From: Pseudomonadota bacterium
GTDB lineage: Bacteria; Pseudomonadota; Alphaproteobacteria; Rhizobiales; Hyphomicrobiaceae
Direction of reading: 5' to 3'
Length of the DNA: 9,241 nucleotides
Assembly: GCA_023423275.1 (NCBI GenBank)
Contig: JAFAFW010000017.1
Location: 1 to 9,241, forward strand
Part shown: piece after piece, positions 1-5,995 of the stretch
Numbering within the stretch: the stretch's first letter is position 1
How the letters are laid out: every line of letters begins with the position of its first letter
Notes under the pieces: model-generated
What the model was told of the DNA's origin: nothing
The model's input: only the letters and a program-made list of their open reading frames with translations
Database searches by the model: none
Position numbers and translations under genes: made by a program

Positions 1-1181
1 TCGACGATGCGGTGATCGTAGCTCAGCGCCAGGTACATCATCGGGCGCGGAACGATCACGCCATCGCGCACCACTGGGCGCTCCTCGATGCGGTGCATGC
101 CGAGGATGCCAGACTGCGGCGCATTGAGGATCGGCGTCGACATCAGCGAGCCGAACACGCCACCGTTGGTGATCGAGAACGTACCACCCTGCATCTCGTC
201 GATGCCGAGACGGCCATCGCGCGCGCGGCGTCCGAAGCCGGAAATCTGCGCTTCGATCTCGGCCAGTGACATGCGATCGGCTTCGCGCACGACCGGGACC
301 ACGAGCCCCTTCTCCGTGCTCACCGCGACGCCGATGTGGTAGTAGTTCTTGTAGATGATATCCGTGCCGTCGATCTCGGCGTTGACGGCCGGGATCTCGC
401 GCAGCGCCTGAATGCAGGCCTTTACGAAGAAGCCCATGAAGCCCAGCTTGATGCCGTGGCGCTTCTCGAACAGATCCTTGTACTGAGACCGCAGCTTCAT
501 CACCGCGCTCATGTCGACGTCGTTGAACGTCGTGAGCATCGCAGCGGTGTTCTGCGCATCCTTCAGCCGGCGCGCGATGGTCTGGCGCAGGCGGGTCATC
601 TTCACCCGCTCCTCGCGCACTGAATCGTTCGGCGCGGATGGCGCACGCAGCTGCGTTGCGGCAGCCGGCACCACCTGGGTGGCGGAATAGTTCACCGGAG
701 TGGCAGGAGCTGGCGCCGCCTTCGCGGCGACCGCGTCTTCCTTCAGCACCTGACCCCGACGACCGGAACCCGCGACCTGATCTGCGGGAATTCCCTTTTC
801 TTCAAGGATCTTACGGGCGGATGGAGCTGGCGGCATTTCGGTCTTTGCCGGGGCGGGCGCCGCCGCAGCGGGAGCCGGAGCGGGTTTCGCAGGCGCCGGC
901 TTTGCGGCGGCGGGGGCTGCCGCTGCGGGCTTCTCAGCCGCAGCACCTTCCTTGATGCTGCCGAGCACCGTGCCCACAGCAACAGTTTCACCCTGCGCGA
1001 CGCTGATCTCGCCGAGCACACCGGCTGCAGGCGCTGGAACTTCGACGGTGACCTTGTCGGTTTCCAGCTCGCACAGCGGCTCGTCGACCTTGACCGCGTC
1101 GCCCGGCTTTTTGAACCACTGCCCGACCGTTGCCTCGGTCACGCTTTCGCCCAGTGACGGCACCCGGATCTCGATTGCCAT
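1..1181 (-). CDS. sucB: 2-oxoglutarate dehydrogenase E2, dihydrolipoyl succinyltransferase (3' end cut off)
   Basis: E2 core of the 2-oxoglutarate dehydrogenase complex. It carries the succinyl group from E1 on a swinging lipoyl arm and passes it to CoA in the cytoplasm. The frame is open for 393 residues from ATG 1181 to the window edge. An N-terminal lipoyl domain (about 1-78) has the lipoylation motif ETDKV with Lys43. An Ala/Pro-rich linker (about 80-118) follows, then a peripheral-subunit-binding domain (about 119-150, SARKILEEKGIP to GRRGQVLKED), a second linker, and the acyltransferase domain (from about 170). The visible part ends in YDHRIV, so the catalytic His391 is present, while the partner Asp of the HxxxD motif falls on the cut codon. 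Only about 15-25 residues should be missing. An AGGGG Shine-Dalgarno lies 10 bases before the start. It follows sucA by 49 bases in the same direction and is almost certainly co-transcribed with it. Confidence 0.96.
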   Translation of the reverse strand, partial: MAIEIRVPSLGESVTEATVGQWFKKPGDAVKVDEPLCELETDKVTVEVPAPAAGVLGEISVAQGETVAVGTVLGSIKEGAAAEKPAAAAPAAAKPAPAKPAPAPAAAAPAPAKTEMPPAPSARKILEEKGIPADQVAGSGRRGQVLKEDAVAAKAAPAPATPVNYSATQVVPAAATQLRAPSAPNDSVREERVKMTRLRQTIARRLKDAQNTAAMLTTFNDVDMSAVMKLRSQYKDLFEKRHGIKLGFMGFFVKACIQALREIPAVNAEIDGTDIIYKNYYHIGVAVSTEKGLVVPVVREADRMSLAEIEAQISGFGRRARDGRLGIDEMQGGTFSITNGGVFGSLMSTPILNAPQSGILGMHRIEERPVVRDGVIVPRPMMYLALSYDHRIV

Positions 1182-1206
1182 AGTCGTACAGCCCCTGTCA
1201 TCATCG

Positions 1207-1223
1207 GCCCGCACGTGGCGGGC
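1207..1223 (-). other. Small intercistronic hairpin between sucA and sucB
   Basis: GCCCGC and GCGGGC form a 6-bp GC-only stem around a 5-base loop in the 49-base gap between the sucA stop and the sucB start. It ends about 10 bases upstream of the sucB Shine-Dalgarno. There is no T-run after it on the minus strand, so it does not look like a terminator. It could affect mRNA processing or the relative translation of E1 and E2, but that is inference from position only. Confidence 0.3.
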
Positions 1224-1230
1224 GCATTTT

Positions 1231-4206
1231 TCAAGCCTTTAGCGAATCTTCTATGAGCGCCTTTTGCTCCGCCAAGTGACGGGACAACTGGCCTGTCGCG
1301 GTCGAAGCTGCCGCCGCACGCCCGACGTAGCGCGCCCGCGAATACTTCGCTTTGATGTGCTGAAGCACCCATTCCAGGTTCGGCTCAACGAAGGACCAGG
1401 CGCCCATGTTGCGCGGCTCTTCCTGGCACCAAACGATCTCGGCCTGCGGGAAGCGGGCGAGTTCGGCCATCAAGGTGCGGGCCGGGAACGGATAGAGCTG
1501 TTCCACGCGCATCAGATAGACGTCGTCGATGCCAAGCTGCGCACGCGTCTCATAGAGGTCGTAGTACACTTTGCCGGTACACAGCACGACGCGCCGGATC
1601 TTGGCATCGTCCTGCAACGTCACCGTCGACGTATCGGCATGCGGATGCTGGACGTCGGCGCTATCCCACAGCACGCGATGGAAACTCGTGCCCGGTCCGA
1701 GTTCATCGAGCCGCGAGACCACCCGCTTATGACGCAGCAGCGACTTCGGCGTCATAAGCACCAGCGGTTTGCGCACCTTGCGATGAAGCTGACGGCGCAG
1801 AATGTGGAAGTAATTGGCCGGCGTCGTGCAGTTCGCGACCTGCCAGTTGTCCTCCGCCGAGTTCTGCAGAAAGCGCTCGAGGCGGGCCGAGGAATGCTCC
1901 GGACCCTGGCCTTCGTAGCCGTGCGGCAAGAGCAGCACGAGACCGGACATCCGCAGCCACTTACGCTCACCGGACGCAATGAACTGGTCGATGACGACCT
2001 GGGCGCCGTTGGCGAAATCACCGAACTGCGCCTCCCACATGGTCAGCGTCATCGGCTCGGCAAGAGAGTAGCCATATTCGAAGCCGAGGACGGCTTCTTC
2101 CGACAGCATCGAGTTGATGACTTCGAACTTCGCCTGATCCGGAGACACATACTTGAGCGGCGTGTAACGGCGCTCGGTCTCCTGATCGATGAGCACCGAA
2201 TGGCGCTGCGAAAAGGTACCGCGCTCGACATCCTGACCCGACAAGCGAACCGGGAACCGCTCCTTCAGAAGCGTACCGAACGCGAGGCTTTCAGCCATCG
2301 CCCAGTCGATACCTTCACCCGTCTCCACCATCTCACGACGGCGATCCAGCAACCGCTGCACGGTCTTGTGGACGTTCAGATCGACAGGAACCGTGGTGAT
2401 GCGACGGCCAACGTCCTTCAGAACGTCAATCTCGACCCCGGTATTCCCGCGGCGTTCTTCATCCTCGTCCTGGCCGAGACCGGCCCAGCGGCCATCCAGC
2501 CAGTCCGCCTTGTTCGGACGGAACGCGTCGGAGGCCTTGAACTCCTCGTCGAGATGCGCACGGAACCGGTTGCGCATCTCATCGACTTCAGCCTCGGTCA
2601 CAACGCCGTCGTTGATCAGCCGCTTGGAGTAGATCTCCAGCGTGGTCGGATGCGAGCGGATCTTCTTGTACATGAGCGGCTGGGTGAAACCCGGCTCATC
2701 GCTCTCGTTATGGCCATGCCGCCGGTAGCAGATCAAATCGATCACCACCGGCTTCTGGAACTTCTGCCGGAACTCGGTCGCGATCTTGGCGACGTGGACC
2801 ACCGCGTCCGGATAGTCCCCGTTGACGTGGAAGATCGGCGCTTCGACCATCTTCGCGACGTCCGTGCAGTACGGTGACGACCGCGACAGACGCGGATTGG
2901 TCGTAAAGCCGATCTGGTTGTTGATCACGAAGTGGATCGAGCCGCCGGTGCGGTGCCCCTTGAGACCCGACAGACCGAAGCATTCGGCCACGACGCCCTG
3001 CCCGGCGAAAGCCGCATCGCCGTGAATCAGCAGCGGCATCACCGCCGTGCGATCATCGGGCGGACAATGGCGCTGTTCCTGCTTCGCGCGCACCTTTCCG
3101 AGCACGACCGGATCGACGATTTCGAGATGTGACGGGTTGGCGGTCAGCGACAGATGGACGTTGTTGCCGTCGAACTCACGATCCGACGACGCACCCAGAT
3201 GGTACTTCACGTCGCCGGAGCCTTCGACGTCATCGGGCTTGAACGACCCGCCCTTGAACTCGTTGAAGATCGCGCGATGCGGCTTGGCCATGACGTTGCT
3301 GAGCACGTTGAGGCGACCGCGGTGGGCCATGCCCAGCACGATCTCTTTCACACCGAGCTGGCCACCACGCTTGATGATCTGCTCAAGCGCGGGGACCATG
3401 GCCTCGCCACCTTCCAGACCGAAGCGCTTGGTGCCGGTGTACTTAACCTCCGAGAACTTCTCGAACATCTCGGCTTCGATCAGTTTGTTGAGGATCGCCT
3501 TGCGACCCTCGACCGTGAAACTGATGCCCTTGCCCTCGCCTTCGATCCGCTCCTGGATCCACGCCTTCTGCGCCGGCGAGGTGATATGCATGAATTCGAC
3601 GCCGATCTGGCGGCAGTACGTCGCGCGCAGGATCTTCAGAATCTGGCGGATGGTCGCCGTCTCAAGGCCCAGCACCTTGTCGATAAAGATCGGCCGGTCG
3701 AGATCGGCTTCGGTGAAGCCGTATGTGACCGGCTTCAGCTCGCGATGCCGGCGGCGCTCGCTGATGCCGAGCGGATCAAGGTCCGCTACCAGATGCCCCA
3801 TCACCCGATAGGCGCGGATCAGCATCAGGGCGCGGATCGAGTCCTGCGTGGCCCGCAGCGACGAGGCCATCGACAGGTCAAAGCCCGCAGCTTGCGCGCG
3901 GGCTTGAATCTTTCCACGGATGTGTTGCTCGGCCGCGCCGTAGTCGCCGGTCAGTGCCGCAACGAGTTCGGAATTTCCGCTTTGATCGAGCTCTGACAGT
4001 GGACGGGCCCACGACGGCCCAAGGTGCTCGGAGCGACCGTTGCGATCGCGTTCTTCTTGGAGACTCTGGAAAAATAGCCGCCACTCGTCGCTGACAGCAC
4101 CAGGATTGCGTTCGTAGAGCGCCTGCATCTCTTCGACGTAAGCTGCATTCGCTCCGTCGAGGAAGGATGTCCGCGCGAAGGCCTCGTTCAGCGCTTGTCG
4201 TGACAT
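1231..4206 (-). CDS. sucA: 2-oxoglutarate dehydrogenase E1 component
   Basis: Thiamine-diphosphate-dependent E1 of the 2-oxoglutarate dehydrogenase complex. It decarboxylates 2-oxoglutarate and succinylates the lipoyl group of SucB. The protein has 991 residues, a usual length for alphaproteobacteria (E. coli has about 933). Residues 14-50 (SFLDGANAAYVEEM, then DEWRLFF) are the N-terminal E2-binding segment. The E1 domain follows, with GMAHRGRLN (His295), VKYHLG (His336), HGDAAFAGQG (Asp397) and NNQIGFTT (429-436). These match the active-site histidines and the Mg-thiamine-diphosphate site. RRHGHNESDEP lies at 495-505. The transketolase-like pyrimidine-binding domain covers about 635-830 and the C-terminal E1o domain about 834-985, with LYPFP at 904-908. 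ATG 4206 is chosen because MSRQALNEAFARTSFL is the family's normal start. The frame stays open upstream to a GTG at 4275, but those 23 residues look non-homologous. The Shine-Dalgarno is weak (GGA about 12 bases away). It lies 181 bases after sucD. Confidence 0.97.
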   Translation of the reverse strand: MSRQALNEAFARTSFLDGANAAYVEEMQALYERNPGAVSDEWRLFFQSLQEERDRNGRSEHLGPSWARPLSELDQSGNSELVAALTGDYGAAEQHIRGKIQARAQAAGFDLSMASSLRATQDSIRALMLIRAYRVMGHLVADLDPLGISERRRHRELKPVTYGFTEADLDRPIFIDKVLGLETATIRQILKILRATYCRQIGVEFMHITSPAQKAWIQERIEGEGKGISFTVEGRKAILNKLIEAEMFEKFSEVKYTGTKRFGLEGGEAMVPALEQIIKRGGQLGVKEIVLGMAHRGRLNVLSNVMAKPHRAIFNEFKGGSFKPDDVEGSGDVKYHLGASSDREFDGNNVHLSLTANPSHLEIVDPVVLGKVRAKQEQRHCPPDDRTAVMPLLIHGDAAFAGQGVVAECFGLSGLKGHRTGGSIHFVINNQIGFTTNPRLSRSSPYCTDVAKMVEAPIFHVNGDYPDAVVHVAKIATEFRQKFQKPVVIDLICYRRHGHNESDEPGFTQPLMYKKIRSHPTTLEIYSKRLINDGVVTEAEVDEMRNRFRAHLDEEFKASDAFRPNKADWLDGRWAGLGQDEDEERRGNTGVEIDVLKDVGRRITTVPVDLNVHKTVQRLLDRRREMVETGEGIDWAMAESLAFGTLLKERFPVRLSGQDVERGTFSQRHSVLIDQETERRYTPLKYVSPDQAKFEVINSMLSEEAVLGFEYGYSLAEPMTLTMWEAQFGDFANGAQVVIDQFIASGERKWLRMSGLVLLLPHGYEGQGPEHSSARLERFLQNSAEDNWQVANCTTPANYFHILRRQLHRKVRKPLVLMTPKSLLRHKRVVSRLDELGPGTSFHRVLWDSADVQHPHADTSTVTLQDDAKIRRVVLCTGKVYYDLYETRAQLGIDDVYLMRVEQLYPFPARTLMAELARFPQAEIVWCQEEPRNMGAWSFVEPNLEWVLQHIKAKYSRARYVGRAAAASTATGQLSRHLAEQKALIEDSLKA

Positions 4207-4340
4207 CGTTGATTTGGATCCGATGAAAAGCCTGCAGTAGCGGGCGGGAAGTTTGCACGAAACGGCACAAAGCACCCTCGTCGGGCGCCTAGTAGCACAC
4301 TCCGTGATTTAGTACAGGCGCATGACCCTTTTAAGAGCGG

Positions 4341-4359
4341 AAAAGCCTGATTCTGGCTT
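4341..4359 (-). terminator. Weak terminator-like hairpin after sucD
   Basis: On the minus strand a 5-bp stem (AAGCC with GGCTT) and 7-base loop is followed by TTTTCC, 29 bases after the sucD stop and 135 bases before the sucA start. The stem is short and two of the Ts are paired, so it would at best be a partial terminator or attenuator between sucD and sucA. The rest of the 181-base sucD-sucA gap shows no gene and no convincing sigma-70 promoter. Confidence 0.22.
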
Positions 4360-4387
4360 GGCAGCTACGCGTCAGGCGATCTTCTGC

Positions 4388-5287
4388 TTAACCCTTGAGC
4401 ACTTTAGCGAGCGTCGTGCCCAGAGCAGCGGGGCTATCGGCGATGGCAATGCCCGCCGAACGCATGGCTTCGAGCTTGTCCTCGGCCTTGCCCTTGCCGC
4501 CAGAGATGATCGCACCAGCATGGCCCATGCGGCGTCCCGGGGGCGCCGTCACACCGGCGATGAACCCGGCCATCGGCTTCTTGCGGCCCTTGGCAGCCTC
4601 GCGCTTGATGAACTCGGCCGCGTCTTCCTCAGCCGAACCACCGATCTCGCCGATCATGATCATCGAATGCGTCTCGGGATCGGCCAGGAACATCTCCAGC
4701 ACATCGATGAACTCGGTGCCCTTGACCGGATCGCCACCGATGCCGACCGCCGTCGACTGACCGAGACCCGCATCCGAGGTCTGCTTGACGGCTTCATACG
4801 TCAGCGTTCCGGACCGAGATACGATGCCGACGTTGCCCGCCTTGAAGATATTGCCCGGCATAATGCCGATCTTACAGGCGTTCGGCGTCAGCACGCCAGG
4901 GCAGTTGGGGCCGATCAGACGCGACCAGGACCCTGACAGAGCGCGCTTCACCTTGATCATATCCATGACGGGGATGCCCTCGGTGATGCAGACGATCAGC
5001 GGGATCTCAGCATCGATGGCTTCCAGGATGGCATCGGCGGCAAATGGCGGTGGGACGTAAATCGACGTCGCCGTTGCGCCGGTCCTGGCTTTCGCCTCCG
5101 CGACCGTGTTGAACAGCGGCACGTCAGCCAGTTCGGCATCGGGATGTTTCGATCCGCCCTTACCCGGCGTCACGCCGCCGACGATCTGGGTTCCGTAAGC
5201 TTTGGCTTGCTTGGTGTGGAATGTGCCCTGGCTTCCGGTGATGCCCTGACAGATAACCTTGGTGTTCTTGTCGACGAGGATGGCCAT
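4388..5287 (-). CDS. sucD: Succinyl-CoA synthetase (ADP-forming) alpha subunit
   Basis: CoA-binding and phosphohistidine subunit of succinyl-CoA synthetase. With SucC it converts succinyl-CoA to succinate and makes ATP (or GTP) by substrate-level phosphorylation. The protein has 299 residues (E. coli 289). The N-terminal Rossmann CoA-binding domain shows GITGSQGTFH at 15-24, GGVTPGKGG at 37-45 and GPNCPG at 126-131. The C-terminal ligase domain shows GGDPVKGTEF at 184-193 and MGHAGAI at 254-260, whose His256 is the phosphorylated active-site histidine. ATG 5287 fits the family start (MAILVDKNTKVICQG) and has a GGAAGG Shine-Dalgarno 5 bases upstream. It is separated from its partner sucC by 708 bases holding an opposed gene, which is unusual for two subunits needed in equal amount. 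It therefore probably has its own promoter between 5288 and 5570. Confidence 0.97.
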   Translation of the reverse strand: MAILVDKNTKVICQGITGSQGTFHTKQAKAYGTQIVGGVTPGKGGSKHPDAELADVPLFNTVAEAKARTGATATSIYVPPPFAADAILEAIDAEIPLIVCITEGIPVMDMIKVKRALSGSWSRLIGPNCPGVLTPNACKIGIMPGNIFKAGNVGIVSRSGTLTYEAVKQTSDAGLGQSTAVGIGGDPVKGTEFIDVLEMFLADPETHSMIMIGEIGGSAEEDAAEFIKREAAKGRKKPMAGFIAGVTAPPGRRMGHAGAIISGGKGKAEDKLEAMRSAGIAIADSPAALGTTLAKVLKG

Positions 5288-5328
5288 GCGCGCCTTCCGT
5301 GCTCATGTCTTCGGATGCAGTGCGGGTG

Positions 5329-5347
5329 CTTGTCGACCAGAATGGCC
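5329..5347 (-). repeat. Near-copy of the first codons of sucD
   Basis: These 19 bases match 5267-5285, the start of sucD, at 17 of 19 positions with an offset of 62 bases. On the minus strand both copies encode AILVDK, and the two differences (ATC/ATT and CTC/CTG) are synonymous third-position changes. The upstream copy begins GCG instead of ATG, and 62 is not a multiple of three, so it is out of frame with the real gene. It looks like a broken remnant of a sucD 5' end, possibly left by a duplication or by the event that brought in the neighbouring plus-strand gene. The similarity fades quickly on both sides. A chance match cannot be fully excluded. Confidence 0.55.
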
Positions 5348-5447
5348 GCGCAATCAAGTGCGCCGATCGTCCAGCAGGCCATCAATCGTCCGCCTGGTCG
5401 ATGATGACTCGTGAAATTGCGCCGGCAAGCGGTCACTTCCGGTGCAC

Positions 5448-5468
5448 CAACGCCTCCGACAGGCGTTG
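5448..5468. promoter_or_regulatory. Perfect inverted repeat overlapping the yegP-like -35 box (possible operator)
   Basis: CAACGCCT and AGGCGTTG are perfect 8-base arms around a 5-base spacer (CCGAC). The right arm overlaps the first three bases of the proposed -35 hexamer TTGACC (5466-5471). There is no T-run on either side, so a terminator is unlikely, and the position is typical of a repressor operator. As the site lies between divergent genes (sucD to the left, the yegP-like gene to the right), a bound protein could affect both. The binding protein is unknown, and no regulator gene is in the window. Confidence 0.45.
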
Positions 5469-5493
5469 ACCCTCGCGCCATGGCGACTATTTT
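5466..5493 (+). promoter_or_regulatory. Candidate sigma-70 promoter of the yegP-like gene
   Basis: TTGACC (5466-5471, 5 of 6 to consensus) and TATTTT (5488-5493, 4 of 6) are separated by 16 bases, on the correct strand, and would give a leader of roughly 70 bases before ATG 5571. The -10 block is one of the few AT-rich patches in the region. Spacing and -35 quality are good; the -10 match is only fair. Confidence 0.45.
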
Positions 5494-5497
5494 AGCA
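5489..5497 (-). promoter_or_regulatory. Candidate extended -10 element facing sucD
   Basis: Read on the minus strand, these bases are TGC followed by TAAAAT (5 of 6 to TATAAT), an extended -10 pattern that can work without a good -35 box; none is visible at the right distance. It shares its bases with the -10 of the plus-strand promoter, so the two would be divergent and overlapping. The resulting sucD leader would be about 190-195 bases and would contain both the inverted repeat and the sucD-start copy. This is tentative. Confidence 0.25.
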
Positions 5498-5557
5498 TCG
5501 TTCTGTCCACTGCGCTTTCTCCTCAGGTCGCACTGCGGGCGCAGGGCATCACAGCAT

Positions 5558-5562
5558 GAGGA
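5558..5562 (+). promoter_or_regulatory. Ribosome binding site that fixes the yegP-like start
   Basis: GAGGA lies 8 bases before ATG 5571. An in-frame ATG at 5556 overlaps this Shine-Dalgarno and has no better one of its own, so 5571 is chosen. The protein then begins MAGYYEIKKA, as expected for the DUF1508 family. Confidence 0.7.
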
Positions 5563-5570
5563 TATTTACC

Positions 5571-5909
5571 ATGGCCGGCTACTACGAGATCAAGAAAGCC
5601 ACGAACGGGCAGTACTTCTTCAATCTAAAGGCCGCCAATAACGAGACAATTCTCACAAGCGAGCAGTACAAAACAGAAGAGTCTTGTAAAAACGGCATTG
5701 CATCCTGCCGCAAAAACTCGGCAGACGAGGCAAATTTTGATAAGAAGACTGCAAAAGATGGCTCGCCATACTTTTCGCTCAAGTCAAAAGACAATGGGCA
5801 GACCCTGGGCCGCAGCGAAATGTATAAAACGGTCGCGTCCATGGAGAATGGCGTCAAGTCCGTCATCACCAACGGCTCGACCGACAAGGTCAAAATCGTT
5901 GAAGGCTGA
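5571..5909 (+). CDS. YegP-type DUF1508 small protein
   Basis: A 112-residue soluble protein of the DUF1508 (YegP) family; E. coli YegP has about 110 residues. It has the family's two tandem repeats. The first (about 4-56) starts YYEIKKATNGQYFFNLKAANNE and contains SEQYKTEESCKNGIAS. The second (about 60-110) contains DGSPYFSLKSKDNGQTLGRSE and MYKTVASMENGVKSV. Each has the typical pattern of a strand-rich G-x-x-F-x-L-K segment, a polar N/G turn, then S-E-x-Y-K-T and a helix. No signal peptide, membrane segment or catalytic motif is seen. The molecular function of the family is not established, so none is claimed here. It is the only plus-strand gene in the window and splits sucC from sucD. Its GC content is about 49% by hand count (nearer 45% in the first half), well below its neighbours, which suggests later acquisition. 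Confidence 0.9.
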   Translation: MAGYYEIKKATNGQYFFNLKAANNETILTSEQYKTEESCKNGIASCRKNSADEANFDKKTAKDGSPYFSLKSKDNGQTLGRSEMYKTVASMENGVKSVITNGSTDKVKIVEG

Positions 5910-5915
5910 GCCTTC
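5901..5915 (+). other. Short palindrome with the yegP-like stop codon in its loop
   Basis: GAAGGC, TGA, GCCTTC: a perfect 6-bp stem whose 3-base loop is the TGA stop codon itself (5907-5909). It may be chance, or a small secondary structure at the end of the message. It stands apart from the larger terminator hairpin about 28 bases downstream. Confidence 0.3.
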
Positions 5916-5942
5916 GATGAAAGTTTGAGATTATCAAAATGC

Positions 5943-5968
5943 AAAGGGCCGCTGTGAGCGGCCCTTTT
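5943..5968. terminator. Bidirectional hairpin terminator between the yegP-like gene and sucC
   Basis: AAAGGGCCGCT (5943-5953) and AGCGGCCCTTT (5957-5967) form a perfect 11-bp stem with a GTG loop. On the plus strand it ends in TTTT, 34 bases after the yegP-like stop. On the minus strand it ends in TTT followed by GCATTTT, 28 bases after the sucC stop. It sits between two convergent genes, as a shared terminator should. The T-runs are short, so some read-through is possible, especially on the minus strand towards sucD. Confidence 0.8.
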
Positions 5969-5995
5969 ACTTGGTCACTGAAGGTCACCCGGCTT

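Noticed and set aside
743..1021. Minus-strand open frame of 92 codons rich in Arg, Pro and Leu inside sucB
   Set aside because: It is the shifted frame of the Ala/Pro-rich linker of sucB, which naturally gives long open alternative frames.
1264..2877. Plus-strand open frame of 537 codons opposite sucA
   Set aside because: It is fully antisense to sucA, whose protein is well conserved throughout. The translation is rich in Arg, His and Leu with no recognisable domain, as expected of a shadow frame in GC-rich DNA.
3154..3996. Plus-strand open frame of 280 codons opposite the 5' part of sucA
   Set aside because: Antisense shadow of the conserved E1 domain; no family features or convincing ribosome site.
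4207..4275. Upstream extension of sucA to a GTG at 4275
   Set aside because: The added 23 residues (MLCAVSCKLPARY and on) do not resemble an E1 N-terminus, while MSRQALNEAF at 4206 does.
5170..5481. Minus-strand open frame of 103 codons running from the divergent region into sucD in another frame
   Set aside because: It contains the AILVDK remnant, but then continues as an out-of-frame reading of sucD. It has no domain of its own and is better described as intergenic DNA with a sucD-start copy.
5288..5995. Insertion sequence or other transposon carrying the yegP-like gene
   Set aside because: No transposase, no terminal inverted repeats and no target-site duplication were found at the edges; the only repeat is the short sucD-start copy on one side.
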